A stretch of 9,733 nucleotides of DNA from Comamonadaceae bacterium (lineage in GTDB: Bacteria; Pseudomonadota; Gammaproteobacteria; Burkholderiales; Burkholderiaceae_C): positions 1 to 9,733 of the forward strand of contig CANCAO010000035.1 in NCBI GenBank assembly GCA_947374105.1, given 5' to 3'. The notes under the pieces are model-generated. The model did no database searches and was not told where the DNA came from. It saw only the letters and a program-made list of their open reading frames with translations. Positions 1-6,610 of the stretch are shown here, piece after piece; the stretch's first letter is position 1, and the number at the start of each line of letters is the position of its first letter. The translations under genes and the position numbers were made by a program.

Positions 1-707
1 GAGTCGATGTCGCGCAGCAGCTGGCGCGCGTCCTCAAACTGCTCGCCCGTCAGCATCTTGCTTCGCATCATGAAACTGACCGCGCGGCGCGTGTCCATCA
101 CGTTGCGGCGGATGCGCCCGTTCAGGTCCTCCTGGTGGGCAATGGCACCCAGCACTTCACCGGCCAGCGCATCGGTCACATCGCCCGCCAGCACCTGTTT
201 GCTGACGTTTTCCAACTTGTCGTAAATGTTTTCCAGCGTGTCGGCGGAGTATTCGGCGTCGGCGTCAAACAGTTTGAGCAGCACTTCCTTGGCGTCTTCA
301 ATCAGACCGGGCGCACGGCGCGCGCGCATGCGCAGCAGGCGAAACACCGGCACATCTTCGTCGTGGATGGAAAACAGCACGCCCCGGCTTTTGAGCTCCA
401 CATTGTGTTGGTTCAGGATAAAGGCCACGCGCACCGTGCGCGGTTCGTCCTCGTCGGCGATCAAAAAGTCGCTGCGGATGTGCAGGTCGCCGTTGTCTTC
501 TTCGTAAAACCGGGCGGACTCTTCGATGTCCTCGTCCATTGCGTCGTCCGGGATGGACAGGCCGTAGTACTGCTTGACCCAGCGTTTTTCTTCCGCAGAA
601 GGCGATTCAAGATCCACCCAGATCGGGTTGAATTCGGAGAGCTCTTCCAGTGACTCGATCTCTTCCTGGAAGAGTCGGCCCTTGGCCAGTGAAAAAATAT
701 TGAGCAC
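1..707 (-). CDS. corA: CorA-family magnesium/cobalt transporter, 3' end outside window
   Basis: This is the N-terminal 235 codons of a CorA-type divalent cation channel, an inner-membrane pentamer that takes up Mg2+ (and Co2+). The visible part is the cytoplasmic domain. It begins MLNIFSLAKGRLFQEEIESL, continues with an acidic alpha/beta region (residues about 28-120, with IPDDAMDEDIEES and RSDFLIADEDEPRTVR), then the long helical stalk (about 125-235, with LLRMRARRAPGLIEDAKEVL and LENIYDKLENVSKQVL). The two C-terminal membrane helices and the GMN selectivity motif expected in the family lie beyond the left edge. The start is GTG at 707, chosen because GAGGGAG (714-720 on the plus strand, complement) sits 6 bases upstream and the resulting N-terminus fits the family. 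The gene is transcribed away from the signalling operon, so the two share the 708-989 region. Family assignment is from recognised sequence character; the defining GMN motif is not visible. Confidence 0.87.
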   Translation of the reverse strand, partial: MLNIFSLAKGRLFQEEIESLEELSEFNPIWVDLESPSAEEKRWVKQYYGLSIPDDAMDEDIEESARFYEEDNGDLHIRSDFLIADEDEPRTVRVAFILNQHNVELKSRGVLFSIHDEDVPVFRLLRMRARRAPGLIEDAKEVLLKLFDADAEYSADTLENIYDKLENVSKQVLAGDVTDALAGEVLGAIAHQEDLNGRIRRNVMDTRRAVSFMMRSKMLTGEQFEDARQLLRDID

Positions 708-853
708 GGCTCACTCCCTCTCAAAATGGGGCTGGGGGCGAATGGGGCTGTTGCCAGCCTGCAAGCCCCGCTGCATCAAGGGCGTTGAAAGCGATCAACA
801 GTAGGCGTTATGGGGTGGTTTTTCAAGGCACGGCGGCAAACTTTAACCTGAGA

Positions 854-862
854 ATTATCGCA
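854..862 (-). promoter_or_regulatory. candidate extended -10 element for corA
   Basis: Read on the minus strand this is TGCGATAAT, an extended -10 (TGN plus GATAAT, five of six consensus bases). No good -35 hexamer lies at the proper distance, which extended -10 promoters can tolerate. Transcription would start near 847 and give a leader of about 140 bases before the corA GTG. Weak evidence from motif matching only. Confidence 0.2.
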
Positions 863-894
863 CTGTCGTTGGCCAGCCTGCGACCCCATTCAGT

Positions 895-922
895 TTTACA
901 TATGGGCGTCCTGAGGTAGAGT
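895..922 (+). promoter_or_regulatory. candidate sigma70 promoter of the signalling operon
   Basis: TTTACA (895-900, five of six -35 bases) is followed after 16 bases by TAGAGT (917-922, four of six -10 bases). Transcription would start near 929, about 60 bases before the kinase GTG at 990. An imperfect inverted repeat (915-947) overlaps the -10, so a repressor or an RNA structure could act here. Prediction by eye only. Confidence 0.33.
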
Positions 923-947
923 CAGGGGCATCCTCTGCTGACGTACC
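915..947 (+). repeat. imperfect inverted repeat in leader of the kinase operon
   Basis: GGTA (915-918) and GTCAG (921-925) can pair with CTGAC (938-942) and TACC (944-947). That gives a two-part stem with a small internal loop and a 12-base apical loop. It overlaps the candidate -10 and the probable transcription start. It could be an operator or a leader hairpin, or chance. Confidence 0.3.
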
Positions 948-989
948 ACCTGTCCCATACGTGATGCAGCGTTAACCTGGAGACGGTTT

Positions 990-3900
990 GTGATCCCAAC
1001 CCTTCGTCAATTGTTCAAGCGCGACAATCGCACGGCGTGGGTGGTGCTGGCGATCAGCCTGGGCTTGGGGCTGCTGCTCGATTGCGAAATTGTCCTGCAT
1101 GCCAACAATGTGGCTGAGCAGAATTTCCAAAAGGCAAGCCAAGATGTGCTGGATGACATAGATGAGCGTTTGCGCGGACACGAGCTGATTTTGCTGGGCG
1201 GGGCTGGACTTTGGGATGCCAGTGCGGAGGTTAGTCGCTCGACCTGGCACGCGTACGTGGCGCGTCTGCAACTGGAGCGTCATCAAATTGGCGGCATGCA
1301 GGGGGTGGGATACAGCCAGCTTGTTCAGCCAGACGAATTGGTCGCGCATGTCAAGGCGACTCAGACCGATAAGCTTCCCCAATACAGTGTGCGTCCTGCG
1401 GGTGACCGGTCGTACTACGTGCCCGTCGTTTATCTTGAGCCTTATCTTGAGCGTGCACAGTCCGTGATCGGTTTTGACATGGCGTCCGAGGCGACTCGAG
1501 TGCGTGCTTTACGCCAAGCCGCGCAGAGCGGCAATGCGACCATCAGCGGCAAGATCCAGCTGGCTGGGGAGCCGAAGAGCAAACCAGAAGCCGGATTTTT
1601 GATGATGGTTCCGGTGTACCGAAAAAACCAACCGCTCGCAACGGCGCAAGAGCGCTGGCAGGCTATTCAGGGCTTTGTTTTCAGCGGCTATCGCATCAAG
1701 GACATGATGGCGAAAAGAGATGATGAAAGCAGTTTGCCTGTGACCTTTCGGATTTTTGATGGTGAAGTTCCCAGCGCGGAGACGCTGATGTATGACTCTG
1801 CGGTGCCGGGCGGCTTGGTTAATGAAGGTTTTGCAAACCTGCGTTGGAAACAGTCCCAATTAAAGTCGATGTACGGGCACAACTGGACGGTTGAGTTTCA
1901 TAGCAAACCGCAGGCCGAGATTAGTTGGCTGAGCCCGGAAAACCTGATCTTCCTGTTCATGGGCCTGTGTTTGAGCGGCTTGTTGTTTTTATTAGTCTCG
2001 GTTTTGAATTCTCGGCGTGATCGGGCTGAATCCATAGCCCGTGAGATGACAACAGAGCTTCGCAACCAAACGCAGCGTTTGAAGGAATCACAACAGAAAC
2101 TCAACCTGATTGTGGAGAACATTCCCGTCGGGGTGTTTTTCAAGGACACAAAGACTTTTCGTTATGAATTGGTGAATCGGGCCTGGAATGAAATGCATGA
2201 GCACAACGAAAATGCCATCATCGGTAAAACGGTGTATGAAGTCTTCGACCCTATAGTTGCGCGACGTTTTTCTGCGGATGACCGCAAAGTCTATTTGTCG
2301 GGTCAGCCACTCATTTTGGAAGAAAACTGCCTGCGTACGCCCCAAGGCCATGATCGGGTGCTGCGCACGATGAAGGTGGGTCTGCGCAATGATTCGGGCG
2401 AGGTCACTCACCTGTTGGGTGTCTCAGTGAATATTACCGAACAAGTGGCAGCGCGTGCAGAGATGAAAGAAAACGCGCAACTGATGCAGGCGGTTTTTGA
2501 CAACGTGGCCGATGGCATCATCACCTTGAACCGCGAGGGGCTAGTGCAGTCGATGAACCGCTCGGCTGAACTGATGTTCGGCTATGGTGTAACCGAAGTG
2601 CTGGGCAAGTCGATCAAAATTTTGGCACCGCAGACTTACCACGCACGGGTGGATATGTTCCTTGAAAAAGGTTACCAGACCTTCGTATCTGGGCGCATTG
2701 GCGTGCATTCCAAGGTCGAAGGACTGAGCAAAACCGGACGTATTTTTCCCATGGATTTAGCCATCTCAGGCAGTACTCACAAAGGCCAACCCCTATTGAT
2801 TGGCTTGGTGCGTGACATCAGCGAACTTCAGAAGAGCGAACAGATGAAGGACTCATTTGTGTCTACGGTAAGTCACGAATTGCGCACACCACTCACCTCG
2901 ATCAACGGGGCTTTGGGCTTGGCGTGTGGTGGCGTCCTGGGGGAGATATCGCATAAGGCCAAGTCGATGTTGAGTATGGCTTACCAAAACAGTCAACGGC
3001 TTACTCTTCTCATTAACGATTTGCTGGATCTGGAGAAAATGGCCGCTGGCAAGATGCGCTTGGACATGTTGGTTCAAGAGCTTGTGCCTTTGGTGGAGCA
3101 GGCCGTCGCGATGGCCGATGAGTATGCGCAGCGACACCAAATTCAGCTACGGTTTCAGCTCCCGAGTGAGCGCGTACGCGTACGCGTAGATGCTAGCCGT
3201 TTGCAGCAAGTGTTAAACAACCTCTTAGCTAATGCGGTGAAGTATTCCCCCCACGGTGGTCAAGTTGACGTGAGTGTGGTGGTCAATCCCGATGAGGGCG
3301 TGGTGCGGGTAGAGGTGACCGACCAAGGCCCCGGAATTCCGGCAGAATTTCGAGGTCAAATATTTCAAAAATTTTCTCAAGCTGATACCTCTGACGCCCG
3401 AAAAAAAGGCGGCTCAGGTCTGGGTTTGGCCATCAGCAAGGAGTTGATGGAGCGCATGAATGGCTTGATTGGTTACGAATCCGTACCAGGCCATGGGGCA
3501 AGCTTCCACTTTGTATTGCCAGTCTGGGTGGAATCGGGCAGCAGGCCCGAAGTCGTGCCCCTGGAGTTGGGTGTTGCGCGGCCTGATGTGTCACGAATTT
3601 TGGTGGTTGAAGATAGCCCGGTTTCGGCACAGGCAGTGCTTGCCATACTGCACCGCGCCGGGTACGCCGTAGATTTGGCGGGCACGGGAGCAATGGCCCT
3701 TGAACAGGTGGCAAAGAATCGCTACGTAGCCATCACGCTCGACATGGTGTTGCCTGATCAAACCGGCGTGGCGCTGGTGCGCGCCCTGCGAGCCCGCCCT
3801 GAGCTTGATGCTGTGCCGATTTTGGTGATATCAACCGCCACGGAAATGGGTAAGCTTGCCTTGAAGGATGAGTTGGTGGGTATGGAATGGATGAGCAAGC

Positions 3901-3992
3901 CGGTGGATGAGGCTCAGCTGTGCCGTGCCTTAAAGCGTCGTTTGACCGTGACGGATCAAGGGATTGGCAGAGAGGCAAGTGATGAAGCTTGA
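990..3992 (+). CDS. membrane hybrid sensor histidine kinase, CHASE-PAS-PAS-HisKA-HATPase-REC
   Basis: This 1000-residue sensor kinase should detect an extracytoplasmic ligand and start a phosphorelay. Domains in order: TM1 (about 16-36); periplasmic CHASE-type domain (about 45-300, with LLGGAGLWDAS and the conserved GYS region); TM2 (about 317-338); a short coiled linker (about 341-370); PAS1 (about 370-486); PAS2 (about 495-613); HisKA with SHELRTPL, phosphorylatable H629; HATPase with the N box around N748 (LLANAVKYS), D778 in DQGPGI and GSGLGLAI at 808-815; and a C-terminal receiver (about 868-985) with E874/D875, phosphoacceptor D918 and K970. All key residues are present, so both kinase and receiver look active. 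The start is GTG at 990 with GGAG (979-982) 7 bases upstream. The stop overlaps the next gene by 11 bases, which implies translational coupling. The ligand cannot be read from sequence; CHASE domains in other proteins bind small molecules such as cytokinins. Its output is probably the Hpt-cyclase two genes downstream. Confidence 0.93.
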   Translation: MIPTLRQLFKRDNRTAWVVLAISLGLGLLLDCEIVLHANNVAEQNFQKASQDVLDDIDERLRGHELILLGGAGLWDASAEVSRSTWHAYVARLQLERHQIGGMQGVGYSQLVQPDELVAHVKATQTDKLPQYSVRPAGDRSYYVPVVYLEPYLERAQSVIGFDMASEATRVRALRQAAQSGNATISGKIQLAGEPKSKPEAGFLMMVPVYRKNQPLATAQERWQAIQGFVFSGYRIKDMMAKRDDESSLPVTFRIFDGEVPSAETLMYDSAVPGGLVNEGFANLRWKQSQLKSMYGHNWTVEFHSKPQAEISWLSPENLIFLFMGLCLSGLLFLLVSVLNSRRDRAESIAREMTTELRNQTQRLKESQQKLNLIVENIPVGVFFKDTKTFRYELVNRAWNEMHEHNENAIIGKTVYEVFDPIVARRFSADDRKVYLSGQPLILEENCLRTPQGHDRVLRTMKVGLRNDSGEVTHLLGVSVNITEQVAARAEMKENAQLMQAVFDNVADGIITLNREGLVQSMNRSAELMFGYGVTEVLGKSIKILAPQTYHARVDMFLEKGYQTFVSGRIGVHSKVEGLSKTGRIFPMDLAISGSTHKGQPLLIGLVRDISELQKSEQMKDSFVSTVSHELRTPLTSINGALGLACGGVLGEISHKAKSMLSMAYQNSQRLTLLINDLLDLEKMAAGKMRLDMLVQELVPLVEQAVAMADEYAQRHQIQLRFQLPSERVRVRVDASRLQQVLNNLLANAVKYSPHGGQVDVSVVVNPDEGVVRVEVTDQGPGIPAEFRGQIFQKFSQADTSDARKKGGSGLGLAISKELMERMNGLIGYESVPGHGASFHFVLPVWVESGSRPEVVPLELGVARPDVSRILVVEDSPVSAQAVLAILHRAGYAVDLAGTGAMALEQVAKNRYVAITLDMVLPDQTGVALVRALRARPELDAVPILVISTATEMGKLALKDELVGMEWMSKPVDEAQLCRALKRRLTVTDQGIGREASDEA
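3171..3188 (+). repeat. (CGCGTA)x3 hexanucleotide tandem repeat
   Basis: Three perfect copies of CGCGTA lie in the kinase gene and contribute to an alternating Arg-Val stretch (residues 728-733, RVRVRV) where the HisKA helices lead into the ATPase domain. A six-base unit would change length in frame if it slipped. Three copies is short, so this may be codon chance. Confidence 0.6.
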
Positions 3993-4365
3993 ACGGATTT
4001 TGTATGCCGATGATGAGCCCGACATTCAGTCCGTCGTCAAACTGGCCTTAGAGGTGCTGGGCGGTTACGAGGTTTTGCTGTGCGGAAATGGTGCAGAAGC
4101 TTTGGCTCAGGTGTCCTGCTTTAACCCGAACTTGATTTTGCTGGATGTCATGATGCCCAGTATGGACGGACTCACTACTTTGCAGTGGCTGCAAAGGGAT
4201 GCGCGCACCGCCAGTATCCCGGTTGTTTTTTTGACTGCCAAAGCGCAAGCTCATGAAATCAAGCGCTACCAAGCCTTGGGCGCACTCAGCGTCATTACAA
4301 AACCCTTTGACCCTATGACGATAGCTGCAGCAATCCAAAAAATTTGGAATCAAACCCATGAATGA
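3982..4365 (+). CDS. stand-alone receiver (REC) response regulator
   Basis: This is a 127-residue protein made of one CheY-like receiver with no output domain. It has the acidic pair D10/D11 (LYADDEPD), phosphoacceptor D55 (LILLDVMMPSMDG), T85 (VFLTAKA) and K107 (ITKPFDP), so it should be phosphorylatable. I chose ATG at 3982 because GAGG (3972-3975) lies 6 bases upstream and the receiver begins at once. An in-frame TTG at 3964 would add only six residues from inside the kinase reading frame. The gene overlaps the kinase by 11 bases and the next gene by 8, so the three are made together. It may be an intermediate or phosphate sink in the relay, or an allosteric partner of the kinase as DivK is in Caulobacter; both roles are inference. 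Confidence 0.92.
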   Translation: MKLERILYADDEPDIQSVVKLALEVLGGYEVLLCGNGAEALAQVSCFNPNLILLDVMMPSMDGLTTLQWLQRDARTASIPVVFLTAKAQAHEIKRYQALGALSVITKPFDPMTIAAAIQKIWNQTHE

Positions 4366-6034
4366 AATGGATCAGAAAACGGTTGATTTTTCAGCGCAAT
4401 TGGAGGCACTGCGTCGCGAGTTTGCTGCACAGTTGGTGGACACGCTGGATGAGTTGAATCGACTGATGGCCGGACGTGGACCCGAGGCGCCGCGCGAGTT
4501 GTTGCAGCAAACCTGCATGCGTTTGCATAAATTAGCAGGGGCAGGCGGCACCTTCGGCTTCCCTGAGCTCTCTGCCCAGGCACGTAAGCTTGAGGGGATG
4601 TCCAAGAAGTGGTTGGATTCGGCTCTGCCTGTTCCTCCTGATCAGTGGCAAACTTGGTTAACTGGTTTACGCGCGCTCAGTTTGAGCATTGTGGTGCAGG
4701 ATGAGCCGGTCGTGGCCAAGCCGCTGCCCGTGCTAACCACTTCAAGATCTGCGGTCAGGGGCGAGGTGCGGGTGAGCATGGTGCATTCAGACCCGGTGCT
4801 CAGCTTGGCAATGTGCCGCGGCTTGGGGCAATTTGGTTACACGGTGGTGTCCTACCCGGATTGGCGTTCGGCGCAGGCGGGTCTCCTGGGAGACCCGCCT
4901 GACATTGTGTTGATGGAGAGTGCCGTTATTGAGGGCGGGAGCGAGTCCATCCGACAAGCTGTCGAGCAGTTGGTCGACAGGATGGGTCGACGTGCGACGC
5001 TCATTTTGCTGGCTAACCATGCCGAATTCACCCTTCAATTGCTGGCTGCAAAAGTAGGGGCGGAGGCATTTTTTAAATTGCCTGTCGATGTGCCCACAGT
5101 GGCGGCTCGGATCGAGTCGCTCGTGCTAGCACGAGGGCCGCGGCCTTACAGAGTCTTGATTGTGGAAGACGATGAGGCGCTGGCAGAGCATTACTGTTTG
5201 ACCCTGCGGGCCGCCGGGATGTTGGCTGAACAGGTGAATCATCCCTATGCAGTTCTGCCCGCGCTTCACAAGCTGCGCCCCGATGTGCTGTTGATGGACT
5301 TGTACATGCCTGAGTGCACTGGCGAAGAACTGGCCAGGATGATCCGCTACAACGGTGATTGGCAGAGTTTGCCTATTGTGCTGGTGTCAGCTGAATCCGA
5401 CTTGGTGCGCCAGATGCAGGCCTTGCGTAGCGGGGCCGATGATTTTCTGGTCAAGCCAATTTCGGACGGGCAACTGGTGGTTGGCGTGCGTGTGCGGGCT
5501 GAGCGCGCACGAAAAATGGCCGAATTGATGAGTCAAGACAGTCTGACGGGCTTGCTCAAACATGCCAGCATCAAAGAGCGATTGATTCAAGAGGTGGACC
5601 GGGCTCGGCGCAACGGTAAACCGCTGTCCATTGCAATGGTCGACATTGATTTTTTCAAGCGGGTGAACGACAACTGGGGGCATCCCATGGGTGACCAGGT
5701 CATCAAGACTTTGGGCAATCTGCTGCGTCAGCGTTTGCGTCGACAAGACAGCGTGGGGCGATATGGTGGCGAAGAGTTTCTGGCGGTTCTACCGGAGTGT
5801 TCTGAGCTTGATGCGGCCCGATTGCTGGATGACATTCGGCGTCGCTTTGCCGACATTGAATTTCGTATTGGTGAAAATGGTTTCAACGTCACGCTCAGTG
5901 CGGGTATTGCTGTCAGCACGCATGGGCGTGACGCACATGAGCTGTTGGTCGACGCAGATCAGGCGCTTTACCAGGCCAAAAACGGTGGACGCAATCTGGT
6001 TTACAAGTGGCCGAACGGTGGCCAGCTTTCTTAA
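4358..6034 (+). CDS. Hpt-REC-REC-GGDEF diguanylate cyclase
   Basis: This 558-residue protein should make cyclic di-GMP from two GTP under phosphorelay control. Domains: an N-terminal histidine phosphotransfer domain (about 10-110) with H57 in LHKLAGAGGTFG; a first receiver (about 136-257) that is degenerate, with Glu (E187) where the phosphoacceptor Asp belongs and H143/S144/D145 in place of the usual acidic pair, though K240 remains; a second, complete receiver (about 264-385) with D271/D272, D314 (LLMDLYMP), S344 and K366; and a GGDEF domain (about 392-551) with the active form GGEEF (470-474), the metal-binding region VDIDFFKRVND and an inhibitory I-site RRQD (461-464) five residues ahead. 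It has no membrane segment, so it is cytoplasmic. The start is ATG at 4358, overlapping the upstream stop; ATG at 4367 is possible and would cost three residues. No strong Shine-Dalgarno is present, consistent with coupled translation. Carrying the phosphotransfer domain and the cyclase in one chain is uncommon. Confidence 0.94.
   Translation: MNEMDQKTVDFSAQLEALRREFAAQLVDTLDELNRLMAGRGPEAPRELLQQTCMRLHKLAGAGGTFGFPELSAQARKLEGMSKKWLDSALPVPPDQWQTWLTGLRALSLSIVVQDEPVVAKPLPVLTTSRSAVRGEVRVSMVHSDPVLSLAMCRGLGQFGYTVVSYPDWRSAQAGLLGDPPDIVLMESAVIEGGSESIRQAVEQLVDRMGRRATLILLANHAEFTLQLLAAKVGAEAFFKLPVDVPTVAARIESLVLARGPRPYRVLIVEDDEALAEHYCLTLRAAGMLAEQVNHPYAVLPALHKLRPDVLLMDLYMPECTGEELARMIRYNGDWQSLPIVLVSAESDLVRQMQALRSGADDFLVKPISDGQLVVGVRVRAERARKMAELMSQDSLTGLLKHASIKERLIQEVDRARRNGKPLSIAMVDIDFFKRVNDNWGHPMGDQVIKTLGNLLRQRLRRQDSVGRYGGEEFLAVLPECSELDAARLLDDIRRRFADIEFRIGENGFNVTLSAGIAVSTHGRDAHELLVDADQALYQAKNGGRNLVYKWPNGGQLS
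4874..4901 (+). repeat. perfect 13-bp inverted repeat inside cyclase gene
   Basis: The arms CAGGCGGGTCTCC (4874-4886) and GGAGACCCGCCTG (4889-4901) are perfect reverse complements separated by two bases. In RNA this gives a GC-rich stem of at least 12 bp with a four-base loop. It encodes residues 173-182 of the degenerate receiver, just before the mutated phosphosite. No T tract follows, so it is not an ordinary terminator. The receiver fold is not lengthened here, so it does not look like an inserted element. Confidence 0.85.
5120..5135 (+). repeat. 16-base perfect palindrome
   Basis: CTCGTGCTAGCACGAG is its own reverse complement. It codes for the linker between the two receivers (from residue 255) and abuts a second palindrome. 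It may be a protein-binding site, an RNA hairpin, or chance within a linker under weak coding constraint. Confidence 0.8.
5136..5145 (+). repeat. 10-base perfect palindrome abutting the previous one
   Basis: GGCCGCGGCC is self-complementary and begins at the base after the 16-base palindrome. Together they form a 26-base block of two palindromes in the inter-receiver linker. Confidence 0.75.
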
Positions 6035-6092
6035 GTCTGCGTCGGGTTGTATGCCGATAAGCACGCGGTGTGAAAAAAGCTTGAAAAAGTGA

Positions 6093-6121
6093 TTGCGTTT
6101 GCCGCTTTTCAGGTGCATAGT
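6093..6121 (+). promoter_or_regulatory. weak candidate promoter for hpf
   Basis: TTGCGT (6093-6098) and CATAGT (6116-6121) are 17 bases apart, matching three and four of six consensus bases. The start would be near 6128, giving a leader of about 84 bases. A promoter is expected in the 177-base gap between the cyclase gene and hpf, but this match is poor and another sigma factor may be used. No convincing sigma54 site was found in the gap. Confidence 0.22.
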
Positions 6122-6211
6122 GAATCCGCAGGCAGTGGATGAACTTGACCTCGTTGCCGAGTTCTCTGCTGTTGGCAGTTCTTCAATCCCGAGTGCAACA
6201 GGAGGTTATTC

Positions 6212-6541
6212 ATGAATTTGACGATCAGCGGTCATCACCTGGAAGTTACCCCGTCTTTGAGAAGTTATGTCACGACCAAGCTGGATCGAATTAGCCGACA
6301 TTTTGATCAATTGGTGGATGTCAAGGTGTTGCTGACTGTAGAAAATCAGAAGGAAAAAGAGCGACGACAGCGGGCGGAGTGCAGCATTCACGTCAAGGGC
6401 AATGACCTGTTTGCAGAAAGCGCCAACGAGGATTTGTACGCTGCTGTTGACGACTTGGTTGATAAGCTGGATCGGCAAGTGGTTCGCTACAAGGATCGTC
6501 TCCAGAATCACAGCCACGAAGCCACAAAGCGCATGATGTAA
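6212..6541 (+). CDS. hpf: ribosome hibernation promoting factor, short form
   Basis: This 109-residue protein of the HPF/RaiA (YfiA) family binds the decoding region of the 30S subunit in slow-growing cells and inactivates or dimerises ribosomes. The sequence opens [20 protein letters not shown] and shows the family's beta-alpha-beta-beta-beta-alpha pattern, including a [17 protein letters not shown] helix-strand region and a closing [18 protein letters not shown] helix. The length fits the short type, without the dimerisation domain of long HPF. The start ATG at 6212 has an excellent Shine-Dalgarno, AGGAGG (6200-6205). A strong terminator follows directly. In many Proteobacteria this gene sits beside rpoN and ptsN; here ptsN is next but the upstream neighbour is the c-di-GMP operon. 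Whether the paralogue name should be hpf or raiA cannot be fixed from one window. Confidence 0.93.
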   Translation: MNLTISGHHLEVTPSLRSYVTTKLDRISRHFDQLVDVKVLLTVENQKEKERRQRAECSIHVKGNDLFAESANEDLYAAVDDLVDKLDRQVVRYKDRLQNHSHEATKRMM

Positions 6542-6559
6542 GAGGCCTTTGGCCATGAC

Positions 6560-6586
6560 AAAAGCCGCGAGTCTCGCGGCTTTTTT
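6560..6586 (+). terminator. intrinsic terminator after hpf
   Basis: The arms AAAAGCCGCGA (6560-6570) and TCGCGGCTTTT (6574-6584) form a perfect 11-bp stem with a three-base loop, with six T's at 6581-6586. This is a textbook rho-independent terminator 18 bases after the hpf stop. It separates hpf from ptsN, so ptsN needs read-through or its own promoter. Confidence 0.93.
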
Positions 6587-6589
6587 GTG

Positions 6590-6595
6590 CATAAT
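6590..6595 (+). promoter_or_regulatory. possible -10 for ptsN
   Basis: CATAAT matches five of six -10 bases immediately downstream of the terminator. The -35 position would fall in the terminator stem and shows no match. Transcription would begin near 6602, less than 10 bases before the ptsN ATG at 6611, giving a nearly leaderless mRNA. Speculative. Confidence 0.2.
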
Positions 6596-6610
6596 CGGCC
6601 CCCAAACACC

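Noticed and set aside
135..653. 172-codon open frame on the plus strand opposite corA
   Set aside because: It is the antisense of a clear CorA reading frame and shows no recognisable domain; GC-rich third positions on the other strand explain its length.
751..887. Imperfect direct repeat (GCCAGCCTGC at about 753 and 872) upstream of the kinase
   Set aside because: The identical core is only ten bases and GC-rich; there is no further copy or flanking structure.
3331..3342. CCGGAATTCCGG 12-base palindrome in the kinase ATPase domain
   Set aside because: It falls on the conserved GPGIP motif, so coding constraint explains most of it.
6008..6034. TGGCC/GGCCA stem at the end of the cyclase gene as a terminator
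   Set aside because: It has only five base pairs with a seven-base loop, ends before the stop codon, and is followed by a broken T tract.
5691..6092. 133-codon plus-strand frame overlapping the GGDEF domain
   Set aside because: It is out of frame with an intact GGDEF domain, has no family features and no ribosome site.
6172..6190. TTGGCA-like sigma54 site before hpf
   Set aside because: The GG of the -24 element lacks a GC at the required -12 distance.
6587..6610. GTG at 6587 as the ptsN start
   Set aside because: It directly follows the terminator T tract and adds residues foreign to the family; ATG 6611 gives the normal N-terminus.
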